Shown: in pieces, positions 17,420 through 26,118 of the stretch
Layout of the letters: each line of letters opens with the position of its first letter
How positions within the stretch are numbered: the stretch's first letter is position 1
Assembly (NCBI GenBank): GCA_051208045.1
Contig: JBPJFY010000004.1
Location: forward strand, 186,001 to 250,000
Source: LZORAL124-50-18 sp051208045
Lineage (GTDB): Bacteria; Pseudomonadota; Gammaproteobacteria; Pseudomonadales; Oleiphilaceae
DNA length: 64,000 bases
Reading direction: 5' to 3'
Position numbers and translations under genes: made by a program
Notes under the pieces: model-generated
Told to the model about the DNA's origin: nothing
Database searches by the model: none
The model's input: only the letters and a program-made list of their open reading frames with translations

Positions 17420-18703
17420 TCAATCTTCAGGAACAGCTTTCTGGTGCTCTGTATTTTGATAAATCTTGATTGGATCAGACTCGCCATTGATCACAGATTG
17501 ATCGACAACCACTTTGGTGACATTATCTTCTGATGGAATTTGATACATAGTATCCAGAAGAGTCGCCTCCAAGATTGACCGCAATCCACGAGCGCCTGTT
17601 TTCCGATCCATTGCTTTCTGTGCGACAGCCTTTAACGCATCCTCACGAAAGTCAATATCAACGCCTTCCATTTCAAACAACTTGGCATACTGCTTAGTCA
17701 GCGAGTTCTTTGGTTCGGTCAGGATCTGAATCAGTGCAGCCTCATCAAGCTCGTCCAAAGTAGCAACAACGGGCAGCCGTCCTACAAACTCCGGAATTAG
17801 GCCATACTTCACCAAATCTTCTGTTTCAACATCCTTCAGGGCCTGCCCGACAGATTTGGCGTCTTCTTTACTTTTCACCGTGGCTGAAAACCCAATACTG
17901 CTTTTTTCAGATCGGTCACGAATCACCTTATCCAATCCAGCGAAAGCCCCCCCACAGATAAAGAGGATGTTCGATGTATCTACCTGCAAAAACTCCTGTT
18001 GCGGATGCTTCCGTCCCCCTTGGGGCGGAACAGACGCTATCGTCCCTTCGATCAGCTTAAGCAGCGCTTGCTGAACACCCTCACCAGACACATCACGCGT
18101 AATGGAAGGATTATCAGACTTTCTGGAAATTTTATCGATTTCGTCAATGTAGACAATGCCCCGCTGAGCTTTCTCAACATCGTAGTCACATTTCTGAAGC
18201 AGCTTCTGAATAATATTCTCAACGTCTTCGCCAACATAACCCGCTTCTGTCAGGGTTGTCGCGTCAGCAATCGTAAATGGCACGTTGAGGAGGCGAGCCA
18301 GTGTTTCAGCAAGCAGTGTTTTACCGCTACCGGTCGGCCCAATCAACAAAATGTTACTCTTACCCAACTCAATATCGGACTTTTTGTTGTCATACTTCAG
18401 CCGCTTGTAGTGATTATAAACGGCAACCGATAAGACAATCTTCGCGCGTTGCTGACCAATCACATATTCATCAAGTGTTTCTTTGATTTCTTTCGGAGTC
18501 GGCAATCTATCTGAATTCTCTTCAGAGCTGCTCTCATGGATTTCTTCGCGAATAATATCATTGCAAAGATCCACACATTCATCACAGATAAACACCGAAG
18601 GGCCTGCGATCAGCTTTCTTACTTCGTGCTGGCTTTTCCCGCAGAACGAACAGTACAACAACTTGCCGCCATCATCGCCCTTACCGCTTTTCGTATCAGA
18701 CAT
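17420..18703 (-). CDS. clpX: ClpX, ATP-binding unfoldase of ClpXP
   Basis: Hexameric AAA+ unfoldase that feeds substrates to ClpP. 427 residues: an N-terminal zinc domain with Cys18, Cys21, Cys40 and Cys43 (CSFCGK ... CDECVDLC), Walker A IGPTGSGKTL at 121-130, Walker B VYIDEIDKI, and the ClpP-binding IGF loop as SSIGFSATV. Length matches E. coli (424). It is 124 bp downstream of clpP and 237 bp upstream of lon. The gap to lon holds lon's own promoter, so clpX is probably read from clpP or from a weak promoter I could not define. Confidence 0.98.
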   Translation of the reverse strand: MSDTKSGKGDDGGKLLYCSFCGKSQHEVRKLIAGPSVFICDECVDLCNDIIREEIHESSSEENSDRLPTPKEIKETLDEYVIGQQRAKIVLSVAVYNHYKRLKYDNKKSDIELGKSNILLIGPTGSGKTLLAETLARLLNVPFTIADATTLTEAGYVGEDVENIIQKLLQKCDYDVEKAQRGIVYIDEIDKISRKSDNPSITRDVSGEGVQQALLKLIEGTIASVPPQGGRKHPQQEFLQVDTSNILFICGGAFAGLDKVIRDRSEKSSIGFSATVKSKEDAKSVGQALKDVETEDLVKYGLIPEFVGRLPVVATLDELDEAALIQILTEPKNSLTKQYAKLFEMEGVDIDFREDALKAVAQKAMDRKTGARGLRSILEATLLDTMYQIPSEDNVTKVVVDQSVINGESDPIKIYQNTEHQKAVPED

Positions 18704-18827
18704 TCAAAATTCCTCTTAACCCGCCTGGTGACCCTGTACTTTTTGTTTCGCCCATGACCTTGATCTGCTGAGGCCATGAGGTGGAGACTTGCCGGCCACC
18801 CTTATAATTACTGGCTACTACCAAGTA

Positions 18828-19439
18828 TTAATTATTCACACCCCTTTTATCAAGTACCGCATCAATTAATCCGTACTCAACAGCCGCCTCTCCAGACATA
18901 AAGTTGTCCCGATCCGTGTCTTTCGCAATGGTTTCCAGATCCTGGCCGGTATGAAAAGCCAGTAAATTGTTTAGTTTGTCCCGAATTCCCAGGATCTCGC
19001 GTGTGTGGATTTCAATGTCCGTTGCCTGGCCTTGATACCCACCCAACGGCTGATGAATCATCATTCTTGAGTTCGGCAGACAGAATCTTTTCCCTTTGGC
19101 CCCGCCAGCCAATAAAAACGCTCCCATGCTGCATGCCTGCCCGATACACATCGTGGACACGTCTGGCTTAATAAATTGCATGGTGTCATAAATCGACATC
19201 CCTGCAGTGACGGAACCACCTGGAGAATTAATGTACAAGTGAATATCTTTATCCGGATTTTCTGACTCAAGGAATAATAGCTGGGCAACAATCAAATTTG
19301 CCATATGATCTTCCACTTGGCCGACCATAAAAATGACGCGCTCTTTCAGAAGTCTGGAATAAATATCAAACGATCGCTCCCCTCGAGCAGTTTGTTCGAT
19401 CACGATGGGAACCAAAGCATTTGAGATCGTTTCGTTCAT
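18828..19439 (-). CDS. clpP: ClpP, proteolytic subunit of ClpXP
   Basis: Serine peptidase forming the tetradecameric barrel of ClpXP and ClpAP. 203 residues with the catalytic triad visible: Ser104 (GQACSMGAFLL), His129 (MMIHQPLGG) and Asp178 (DRDNFMS). The residue before the nucleophile is Cys where many relatives have Ala (GQAAS), a mild change. A short N-terminal stretch before the first strand is consistent with a cleaved propeptide. Separated from tig by a terminator, so it needs its own promoter. Confidence 0.98.
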   Translation of the reverse strand: MNETISNALVPIVIEQTARGERSFDIYSRLLKERVIFMVGQVEDHMANLIVAQLLFLESENPDKDIHLYINSPGGSVTAGMSIYDTMQFIKPDVSTMCIGQACSMGAFLLAGGAKGKRFCLPNSRMMIHQPLGGYQGQATDIEIHTREILGIRDKLNNLLAFHTGQDLETIAKDTDRDNFMSGEAAVEYGLIDAVLDKRGVNN

Positions 19440-19552
19440 TTAATTCTCCATTTTGTCATTTTTTGAACTTTGGACGAGCACTTCCTGGGGTGTGTTGCTA
19501 CCACTCAAAAGTATAGACCACACTTTTTATAAATTCGTACTGAAAACAACAT

Positions 19553-19580
19553 ATCTTGGGCCATGTTGCCCAAATTCAAG
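19553..19580 (-). promoter_or_regulatory. Possible RpoH-like promoter of clpP (weak)
   Basis: Minus strand CTTGAAT, 13 bp, CCCAAGAT, about 115 bp upstream of the clpP ATG. The -35 is close to the heat-shock consensus but the -10 lacks CCCAT. The 13-bp spacing equals that of the much better lon promoter. Listed only because clpP is a classical heat-shock gene and lies behind a terminator. Confidence 0.35.
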
Positions 19581-19649
19581 CCTTGAGATAAATTAATCTT
19601 ACCACCAGCCAATACGAGAGGAAGCATTTCATTTCCTTCCCCCAGAAAC

Positions 19650-19679
19650 GAAAACAGCCGGCATCTGCCGGCTGTTTTC
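19650..19679 (-). terminator. Intrinsic terminator after tig
   Basis: A 13-bp perfect stem GAAAACAGCCGGC / GCCGGCTGTTTTC with a 4-nt ATCT loop, starting 11 bp beyond the tig stop. It closes the tig transcription unit before clpP. Confidence 0.88.
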
Positions 19680-19690
19680 AATCGAACCAA

Positions 19691-21004
19691 TTACGCCTGA
19701 CGAGCAGGGGGAGCAACGGCTTCTTCGTAGCTTACTGCTTTCTCTTCAACCTTGGCTTTTGCCATGATCAAATCGATAACCATATCCTCCAGAACAACAG
19801 CCTCGATTTGAGACTTCTGCTCTGCATTACCCTTATAGAATTCTACAACTTCTTCCGGCTCTTCATAGGTTGATGCAATTTCGTTAATTCTCTCTTCAAC
19901 CTTAGCCTCATCAACTTTCAACTCATTGGAAGAAACAATTTCGTTGAAAATCAAGCCAGTCTTCACTCGGGTCTCAGCTTGCCCCTTAAATATTTCTGAA
20001 GGCAAGTCTTGTGGCTTCATTTTTCCGTTCATGCCGCCAAACTGCCTGAAGGCTTCCTGCTTCAATCGGTCAATCTCTTGCTCGATAAGTGCTTTAGGCA
20101 CATCAATTTCATTGGCAGCAATCAGCTTATCAACAATTGCTTGCTTCAGTTTGTTCTGTACCGCCTGCTTAAGCTCACGATCCATATTTTTACGGATTTC
20201 AGCACTGAACTCTTCTGATGTCTCGCATCCAGGAACATATTTAGCGAAAAACTCTGCGTTTAGCTCTGGCAGCACTGCCGCTTCTACAGAGTGAATCTTA
20301 GTTTCAAATTTGGCTTCCTTACCTTTCAAGTGTTCGGCGTGATACTCTTCCGGGAAGGTCACATTTAACGTCACTTCATCCCCGGCTTTCGCGCCAAGCA
20401 AGCCCTCTTCAAATCCTGGAATCATCTGGCCGCTACCGAGGGTAACCTTGGCACCTTCAGCGGTTCCACCCTCAAAGACTTCGCCATCAACGAATCCCTT
20501 GTAATCCAGAGTAACAGTATCCTTATCTTCTGCAGGGCGCTCTACCACTTCAGATCCGGCCTGTTGACGCACAAGAATGTCCAGCATCTTGTCAACATCT
20601 TCATCCTTGATCTCAGAAATCAGCTTCTCCACCTCAAGCTCTGCGAAGTCCGCCAGCGTCAACTCAGGATACACTTCAAATACAGCAATAAACTCCAGGT
20701 TTTTCCCAGCGTCCATTTGTTTTGGTTCAAAGTGTGGGTAACCTACCGGATTAATTTTTTCTTTTTCCAGCGCATCAATAAAGCTGTTTCGCATCACTTC
20801 GCCAAGAACTTCCTGACGAACAGAATCACCAAACCGTCGCCTAACAACCTGAAATGGCACCTTCCCCGGACGAAAACCATCCAGACGAATTGTCTTGGCA
20901 GTGCGCTGCAGCCTGCTTTCAACTTCCTTATCTACCTGCTCAACAGGCACTTCAATCGTCATTCGACGCTCAATATTAGAGGTTGCTTCAACGGAAACTT
21001 GCAT
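19691..21004 (-). CDS. tig: Trigger factor
   Basis: Ribosome-bound chaperone for nascent chains. 437 residues: N-terminal ribosome-binding domain with the signature GFRPGKVPFQVVRRRFG (about 44-60), FKBP-type PPIase domain at roughly 150-240 (DTVTLDYKGFVDGEVFEGG; GSGQMIPGFEEGLLG), then the helical C-terminal cradle. Length agrees with the family (432 in E. coli). It is downstream of four tRNA genes and upstream of clpP, the order seen in Pseudomonas. It has its own promoter between tRNA-Leu and the start codon. Confidence 0.97.
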   Translation of the reverse strand: MQVSVEATSNIERRMTIEVPVEQVDKEVESRLQRTAKTIRLDGFRPGKVPFQVVRRRFGDSVRQEVLGEVMRNSFIDALEKEKINPVGYPHFEPKQMDAGKNLEFIAVFEVYPELTLADFAELEVEKLISEIKDEDVDKMLDILVRQQAGSEVVERPAEDKDTVTLDYKGFVDGEVFEGGTAEGAKVTLGSGQMIPGFEEGLLGAKAGDEVTLNVTFPEEYHAEHLKGKEAKFETKIHSVEAAVLPELNAEFFAKYVPGCETSEEFSAEIRKNMDRELKQAVQNKLKQAIVDKLIAANEIDVPKALIEQEIDRLKQEAFRQFGGMNGKMKPQDLPSEIFKGQAETRVKTGLIFNEIVSSNELKVDEAKVEERINEIASTYEEPEEVVEFYKGNAEQKSQIEAVVLEDMVIDLIMAKAKVEEKAVSYEEAVAPPARQA

Positions 21005-21051
21005 CTCTTACCCTCAAATCCAAATTCATTGCGATAAAAACCAAGGCCGGG

Positions 21052-21080
21052 ATACTAAGTATTTCGACCACGCAGTACAA
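21052..21080 (-). promoter_or_regulatory. Promoter of tig
   Basis: Minus strand TTGTAC, 17 bp, TAGTAT, followed by a GC-rich CCCGGCC, about 50 bp before the tig start codon. The -35 matches four and the -10 five of six consensus positions with optimal spacing. Confidence 0.55.
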
Positions 21081-21146
21081 GTGCCTGATTACAAAAACAC
21101 GCACCAATTCAATTAAAATGAGAGATTCAACCAGAGAACTTAAAGA

Positions 21147-21231
<85 letters not shown>

Positions 21232-21268
21232 TTGATCACTTACTTCACAGAGGAATACTGTGAGAGAA

Positions 21269-21345
21269 TGGGGTGGACGAAGGGGATCGAACCCTCGACC
21301 GCAGGAATCACAATCCTGAGCTCTACCGACTGAGCTACGTCCACC
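21269..21345 (-). tRNA. tRNA-His (anticodon GUG)
   Basis: Reverse strand begins GGTGGACGTAGCTCAGTCGG and ends CGTCCACCCCA. The anticodon loop TTGTGAT gives GTG. The extra 5' G (position -1) facing discriminator C73 is the histidine identity element, and it is visible here. CCA is encoded. 77 nt including G-1. Confidence 0.96.
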
Positions 21346-21475
21346 ATAAATCTTGCGAAACCTGCAACACCTACTTAAGTTGACACTCGAGTAGTTGAAA
21401 CTCTACCTATCAGCCAAAACTCTCAAGAGTACCAGTACAGGACTTCGCCAACATCCTACAGGCTTTTACGCCTAA

Positions 21476-21552
<77 letters not shown>

Positions 21553-21614
21553 TCAACCCCTGCTCACCAACTCAACATAACGCTACTAAAGCGTTAATGC
21601 CTGAACCGAAAAAT

Positions 21615-21691
21615 TGGTCGGGGTAGAGAGATTCGAACTCCCGACATCCTGCTCCCAAAGCAGGCGCGCTACCAGACTGCGCTATACCCCG
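21615..21691 (-). tRNA. tRNA-Pro (anticodon UGG)
   Basis: Reverse strand begins CGGGGTATAGCGCAGTCTGG and ends CTACCCCGACCA. Anticodon stem CCTGC/GCAGG with loop TTTGGGA gives TGG. The C1-G72 start and A73 are typical of proline tRNA; CCA encoded. 77 nt. First gene of the four-tRNA unit. Confidence 0.96.
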
Positions 21692-21726
21692 ATACATGAG
21701 ATAGTGTCTCAGCAAAGATGGCGCGA

Positions 21727-21755
21727 ATAATACTGATCGATTTACCAAACGTCAA
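21727..21755 (-). promoter_or_regulatory. Promoter of the Pro-Arg-His-Leu tRNA operon, stringent-type discriminator
   Basis: Minus strand TTGACG, 17 bp, TATTAT, directly followed by TCGCGCC. Five of six matches in each box, ideal spacing and a GC-rich discriminator, the hallmark of ppGpp/DksA-repressed stable-RNA promoters. It lies about 35 bp upstream of tRNA-Pro, and no other gene intervenes before the tRNAs. Confidence 0.8.
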
Positions 21756-21871
21756 CGGTTCTTTGATTTTTTTTTGAAAACCTAACCCTGATGCTTCAGC
21801 TTTCTATATAGGTGCGCAAAAATCACTCACCACAAAACTCTTCACTCAAAATTTCGAACGAACAAACCGCT

Positions 21872-21899
21872 TTGACTGACCTTAAATCCATGCCAAAAT
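21872..21899 (+). promoter_or_regulatory. Possible promoter of folD
   Basis: TTGACT, 16 bp, CAAAAT, ending 35 bp before the folD ATG. Five of six -35 matches and four of six at -10; no better pair in the interval. Confidence 0.4.
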
Positions 21900-21934
21900 A
21901 CCGTTTTTTCATCGTGAGATAGATTTTCGTAAAA

Positions 21935-22786
21935 ATGACAGCACAACTAATCAATGGAAAAGAAATTGCCGCAGCAGCTCGGGCAAAAATTGCAGAAAGG
22001 GTTCAGGCCCGCATTCAAAGTGGTAAATCTGCACCTGGTTTGGCTGTTGTCCTTATCGGCAACAATCCGGCTTCAAGTGTATATGTACGCAATAAAGTAA
22101 ATGCCTGCAAAGAGATTGGTTTCACTTCGAAAAACCTCACATTTGAAGAATCCATCACCCAAAAAGAACTTCTCGACCTGGTGGCAACACTCAATAAAGA
22201 TCCCGAAGTACACGGCATTCTCATCCAGCTACCTCTGCCCGAGCATCTGAACGCAACCGCAGTGCTTGACGCCATAGATCCCAAAAAGGATGTTGACGGA
22301 TTTCATCCCTACAATATTGGCAAGCTAGCGCAGCGCTCTCCCAAACTCAGACCCTGCACACCCAAGGGGATCATGCACTTGCTAACGGAAAGCGGAATTC
22401 CCGTCAAAGGGGCTGACGCCATTATTGTAGGCGCTTCAAATATCGTCGGTCGCCCTATGGCTCTGGAGCTGTTACTGGCAGGAGCAACCGTCACGATCAC
22501 GCATCGCTTCACCAAAGACCTGGCAAAAAAAGTCAGCGAAGCGGACATTGTTGTTGTAGCCACCGGCATTCCGGGACTGGTGAAAGGAGAGTGGATTAAA
22601 AAAGGCGCCACTGTAATTGATGTGGGTATAAACCGCCTTGCAGACGGCACGCTGACAGGGGATGTTGAGTATGAGGCAGCCAAAGAAAGGGCCGGCTTCA
22701 TCACACCTGTACCTGGCGGGGTAGGACCAATGACCGTTGCGATGCTCATGGAGAACACTCTGGAAGCAGCAGAAAACCAGTCTTAA
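21935..22786 (+). CDS. folD: Bifunctional methylene-THF dehydrogenase/cyclohydrolase FolD
   Basis: Interconverts 5,10-methylene-, methenyl- and 10-formyl-tetrahydrofolate with NADP in one-carbon metabolism. 283 residues with family signatures SVYVRNKVNACKEIGF (the Lys is catalytic), the substrate-loop motif HGILIQLPLP, DVDGFHPYNIGKL, the dinucleotide-binding IIVGASNIVGRPMALELL and the C-terminal PVPGGVGPMTVAML. Complete, with normal length. It converges on glnS, and a large hairpin lies between the two stop codons. Confidence 0.97.
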   Translation: MTAQLINGKEIAAAARAKIAERVQARIQSGKSAPGLAVVLIGNNPASSVYVRNKVNACKEIGFTSKNLTFEESITQKELLDLVATLNKDPEVHGILIQLPLPEHLNATAVLDAIDPKKDVDGFHPYNIGKLAQRSPKLRPCTPKGIMHLLTESGIPVKGADAIIVGASNIVGRPMALELLLAGATVTITHRFTKDLAKKVSEADIVVVATGIPGLVKGEWIKKGATVIDVGINRLADGTLTGDVEYEAAKERAGFITPVPGGVGPMTVAMLMENTLEAAENQS

Positions 22787-22795
22787 ACGCCTGAA

Positions 22796-22834
22796 GCGAA
22801 ACAATTATGGCAAACCCGGCCGTAATTGTTTCGC
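22796..22834. terminator. Convergent hairpin between folD and glnS
   Basis: A perfect 12-bp stem GCGAAACAATTA / TAATTGTTTCGC with a 15-nt GC-rich loop, starting 10 bp after the folD stop. No T-run follows on either strand, so intrinsic termination is uncertain; it could equally act as a 3'-end stabiliser for both convergent messages. Confidence 0.5.
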
Positions 22835-22854
22835 GATAAACTCACTCCAGGAAA

Positions 22855-24537
22855 TTAATCCTGTGTCTGCAATTTGGCCCAGGTGTCGCGCAGGGTTACC
22901 GTACGGTTGAAAACCAGCCTGCTCTCACTGGACAAAGCAGGATCTTTTATAAAGTACCCCTCCCGCTCAAACTGATAGGCGCTCTCATAGCTCTGATCAA
23001 GTAAGGCTGACTCCCCTTTACACCCTGTAAGCTCGATGCAGCTTTCAGGGTTAAGCAAACTGATGTAATCTCCTTCATGCTTATTACTGTCTGGCGCGGG
23101 ATCTACAAAAAGGCGGTCATACAAGCGCACCGTCAAATCCAGACAGTCGGACTCTGACACCCAATGAATCACGCCTTTCGGCTTATAGCCTTCAGGATTT
23201 TTCCCGAGTGTTGCAGGATCATAATCTACGATCACCTCAACAACCTTACCCCGCTCATCCTTCACATAATCAACGCAGGTAACCACATACCCACCTCTCA
23301 AACGAACTGCAATATCAGGGGCTAGCCTCTTCCACTTTTTTGGAGCCACTTCTGCAAAATCGCCAGCATCGATATAAATGTTCTTTGACCAGGAAACCGA
23401 CCGACTTCCAAGCTCCGGTTTCTGAGGATGATTTGCTACCGCCAGGGTTTCAACTTCCCCCTCAGCGTAGTTACGGACTGTCAATTTAATCGGATTCAAG
23501 ACGCACATCGCTCTGTGCGCATTTTCATTTAAATCTTCCCGGATGGCGAACTCCAACATCGCCACATCGACGACACCTTCACTTTTGGTCACTCCGACAG
23601 CCTCACAAAAGTTTCGAACACTTGCCGGAGTGTATCCGCGCCTCCGCATGCCGGCAATGGTGGGCATTCTAGGATCATCCCATCCTTCCACATGACCTTC
23701 ATCCACGAGTCGCTTCAACTTTCGCTTGCTTGTCACCGTATAATTAAGATTAAGACGCGAGAACTCTATTTGCTGAGGATGACAACCTATGGAAATGTTG
23801 TCCAAAATCCAGTCATATAATGGCCGATGATCCTCAAATTCCAAGGTACACAGAGAATGTGTAATGCCTTCGAGCGCATCCGAGATCGGATGCGTAAAAT
23901 CATACATAGGGTAAATGCACCATTTGTCCCCAGTTTGATGATGATGTGCGTGTCGAATCCGGTAGAGAATGGGATCGCGAAGATTCATGTTGGGGGAAGC
24001 CATGTCGATTTTTGCACGCAGTACGTGCTCACCTTCCCTGAACTCACCATTTTTCATGCGCTCAAAGAGTGCCAGATTTTCTTCAAGTGAACGATCTCGA
24101 TACGGACTGTTTTTTCCCGGCTCTTTCAGTGTGCCACGATATTGAGATGCCTCTTCAGGAGACAAGCTGCACACGTAAGCAAGCCCTTTCTGAATCAACT
24201 CAACGGCAAACTCGAAAATTTGATCAAAATAAGAAGATGCATAGCGTACTTCACCTTCCCAGGCGAACCCAAGCCAGGCAACATCCTTCTGAATTGCATC
24301 AATATAATCCTGCTCTTCTTTTTCAGGATTGGTGTCATCAAACCGTAAATTACAGACGCCACCTTCATATTGCTGTGCGATACCAAAGTTAAGGCAGATC
24401 GATTTTGCATGGCCTACGTGCAAAAATCCGTTTGGCTCAGGTGGAAAACGCGTCACTACACGACCACCCTGTTTTCCGCTCAACAAATCCGCATCGATAA
24501 TATTCTTTATGAAGTTTGAAGGTGTCTTAGTTTCCAT
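22855..24537 (-). CDS. glnS: Glutaminyl-tRNA synthetase
   Basis: Class I synthetase charging tRNA-Gln. 560 residues (E. coli 554). The HIGH-type motif is in PEPNGFLHVGHAKSIC, with FDDTNPEKE downstream, and the KMSKS-type loop appears as VTSKRKLKRLV. The C-terminal anticodon-binding beta-barrels are complete. Presence of GlnS means Gln-tRNA(Gln) can be made directly rather than only by transamidation. Divergent from ppiB; a perfect TATAAT lies 43 bp upstream of its start. Confidence 0.97.
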   Translation of the reverse strand: METKTPSNFIKNIIDADLLSGKQGGRVVTRFPPEPNGFLHVGHAKSICLNFGIAQQYEGGVCNLRFDDTNPEKEEQDYIDAIQKDVAWLGFAWEGEVRYASSYFDQIFEFAVELIQKGLAYVCSLSPEEASQYRGTLKEPGKNSPYRDRSLEENLALFERMKNGEFREGEHVLRAKIDMASPNMNLRDPILYRIRHAHHHQTGDKWCIYPMYDFTHPISDALEGITHSLCTLEFEDHRPLYDWILDNISIGCHPQQIEFSRLNLNYTVTSKRKLKRLVDEGHVEGWDDPRMPTIAGMRRRGYTPASVRNFCEAVGVTKSEGVVDVAMLEFAIREDLNENAHRAMCVLNPIKLTVRNYAEGEVETLAVANHPQKPELGSRSVSWSKNIYIDAGDFAEVAPKKWKRLAPDIAVRLRGGYVVTCVDYVKDERGKVVEVIVDYDPATLGKNPEGYKPKGVIHWVSESDCLDLTVRLYDRLFVDPAPDSNKHEGDYISLLNPESCIELTGCKGESALLDQSYESAYQFEREGYFIKDPALSSESRLVFNRTVTLRDTWAKLQTQD

Positions 24538-24579
24538 TTCGTTTTATTAGCTCAATCTGACAAGTTAATTCGACCCGGC

Positions 24580-24585
24580 ATTATA
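24580..24585 (-). promoter_or_regulatory. Likely -10 element of glnS
   Basis: A perfect TATAAT on the minus strand, 43 bp ahead of the glnS ATG. No recognisable -35 lies at 16-18 bp, so this is a partial promoter call. Confidence 0.4.
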
Positions 24586-24681
24586 GCGACTCCACGCCAA
24601 AATTGCTCTTAATCCTTTGTTTTTAGCAACACAAGAACAAAGTCAAAAAGAAGGATTCACTCCGAGATAAAAGAAAAGAAA

Positions 24682-24711
24682 TTGCAGAAAGCCGAGGGAA
24701 TCCTATATCCT
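24682..24711 (+). promoter_or_regulatory. Possible promoter of ppiB-lpxH
   Basis: TTGCAG followed by TATATC at 16 bp, or by TATCCT at 18 bp, about 100 bp before ppiB. Modest matches only. Confidence 0.35.
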
Positions 24712-24809
24712 ACTTCGCTGATGAAAAAAAGCGTGCAAATTCAGCCACTCTTTATTTACTAAGGCAGCCTGAGATGCACACATTTAAATGACCACCGCAG
24801 AGGTTTATG

Positions 24810-25310
24810 ATGATTCTTTTAACTACCAGCATGGGTGAAATCAAGTTAAAACTGGACCACGAAAAGGCTCCCGCCACCACAAAAAATTTCGAGCAATATG
24901 TCAGTGAAGGGCACTACGACGGACTGATTTTTCACCGAGTCATCAATAATTTCATGATTCAGGGAGGCGGTTTCGATGCAGATATGAGCCCCCGGAAAAC
25001 AAAAGATCCTATTTTGAACGAAGCCAAGAACGGTCTGAGCAATAAAAAAGGCACCATTGCCATGGCTAGAACCATGGACCCCCACTCTGCAAGCGCACAG
25101 TTCTTTATCAACGTCAATGATAACGGATTTCTGGACCATACGGCAGAAACCACCGAGGGGTGGGGATATGCCGTATTTGGAGAGGTCGTTGATGGCATGG
25201 ATGTAGTCAACCGCATCAAAGAAGTGGCCACCACAATGAAAGCAGGTCACCAGGATGTGCCCGTGGAAAGCGTGATCATTGAAAAAGCAGAGATCATAGA
25301 AGAGAACTAA
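24810..25310 (+). CDS. ppiB: Peptidyl-prolyl cis-trans isomerase B (cyclophilin, cytoplasmic)
   Basis: Cyclophilin-type proline isomerase. 166 residues starting MILLTTSMGEIKLKLDHEKA; I use the second of two adjacent ATGs because AGG is six bases away and the family begins MI.L.T..G. Core motifs are FHRVINNFMIQGGGF, GTIAMARTMDPHSASAQFFIN and YAVFGEVVDGMDVV. No signal peptide, so this is the cytoplasmic PpiB rather than the periplasmic PpiA. Its stop codon overlaps the lpxH start by one base (TAATG), indicating translational coupling. Confidence 0.95.
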   Translation: MILLTTSMGEIKLKLDHEKAPATTKNFEQYVSEGHYDGLIFHRVINNFMIQGGGFDADMSPRKTKDPILNEAKNGLSNKKGTIAMARTMDPHSASAQFFINVNDNGFLDHTAETTEGWGYAVFGEVVDGMDVVNRIKEVATTMKAGHQDVPVESVIIEKAEIIEEN

Positions 25311-26065
25311 TGCGGCAAACCTTATTCATCTCTGACTTACACCTGGAAGAAAGCCGGCAGGACATCTTAAGCGCCCTGGAACGCTTTCTGGCGCAGCATA
25401 AGCACACTTGTGATGCGCTTTATATTCTGGGCGACTTCTTTGAGAACTGGATTGGTGACGATGAACAGAGCCCGCTTCAGCGCCATGTTATCGATCTCAT
25501 TAGCGCGTATACCCAGGCAGATATTCCTGTTTACTTTCAGCATGGAAATCGCGACTTCCTGATTGGCCAGGAGTTCGCTCAATTGAGTGGGTGCCAATTA
25601 CTCGATGAAGAAACGGTGATCGACCTCTATGGCCATCGGACCTTACTGATGCACGGTGACAGCCTGTGCACTCTGGATAAAGGGTATATGAATTTCAGGA
25701 AAAATGCCCGCAATCCACAATGGCAGAACGCTTTTTTGTCCCGGCCGCTTGCTGACCGACAAACGGTCGCCCGACAGCTGAGAGAAATCAGCATGGCTCA
25801 GAACAAAGGCAAGGCCGCAGAGATCATGGATGTCACACCCGATGAAGTGGTTCAGGTGATGGATAAGCACGCTGTGAATCTGCTCATTCATGGCCACACG
25901 CATCGCCCCGACATCCATGATGTAACACTCACGAAGGGTAACGGAAAACGAGTAGTGCTTGGGGACTGGGATAAAAACGGCTGGTACCTCGCAGTGGATT
26001 CCAGCTCCCTGCAGGAAGCCCAGCCGCACTATCAACTTCAGCCATTTCCACTATCAGCACCTTGA
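25310..26065 (+). CDS. lpxH: UDP-2,3-diacylglucosamine diphosphatase LpxH
   Basis: Fourth step of lipid A synthesis: cleaves UDP-2,3-diacylglucosamine to lipid X at the inner membrane. 251 residues of the calcineurin-like metallophosphatase fold with all metal motifs: SDLHLEE, LGDFFENWIGDD, HGNRDFLIG, LMHGDSLC and HGHTHRPDIH. It overlaps ppiB by one base and converges with miaE. The ppiB-lpxH pair is common in gammaproteobacteria. Confidence 0.95.
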   Translation: MRQTLFISDLHLEESRQDILSALERFLAQHKHTCDALYILGDFFENWIGDDEQSPLQRHVIDLISAYTQADIPVYFQHGNRDFLIGQEFAQLSGCQLLDEETVIDLYGHRTLLMHGDSLCTLDKGYMNFRKNARNPQWQNAFLSRPLADRQTVARQLREISMAQNKGKAAEIMDVTPDEVVQVMDKHAVNLLIHGHTHRPDIHDVTLTKGNGKRVVLGDWDKNGWYLAVDSSSLQEAQPHYQLQPFPLSAP

Positions 26066-26084
26066 AACCAGCAGATGCCGGGGT

Positions 26085-26108
26085 GATTACTCCGGCATAC
26101 CGCCATTC
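26085..26108. terminator. Hairpin between lpxH and miaE
   Basis: ATGCCGG / CCGGCAT stem with a 10-nt loop, in the 53-bp gap between convergent stop codons. No T-run, so only a weak terminator candidate. Confidence 0.35.
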
Positions 26109-26118
26109 GGACACATCA

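Noticed and set aside
19505..19690. 61-codon minus-strand ORF between clpP and tig
   Set aside because: It runs through the tig terminator hairpin and has no homology signal or start context.
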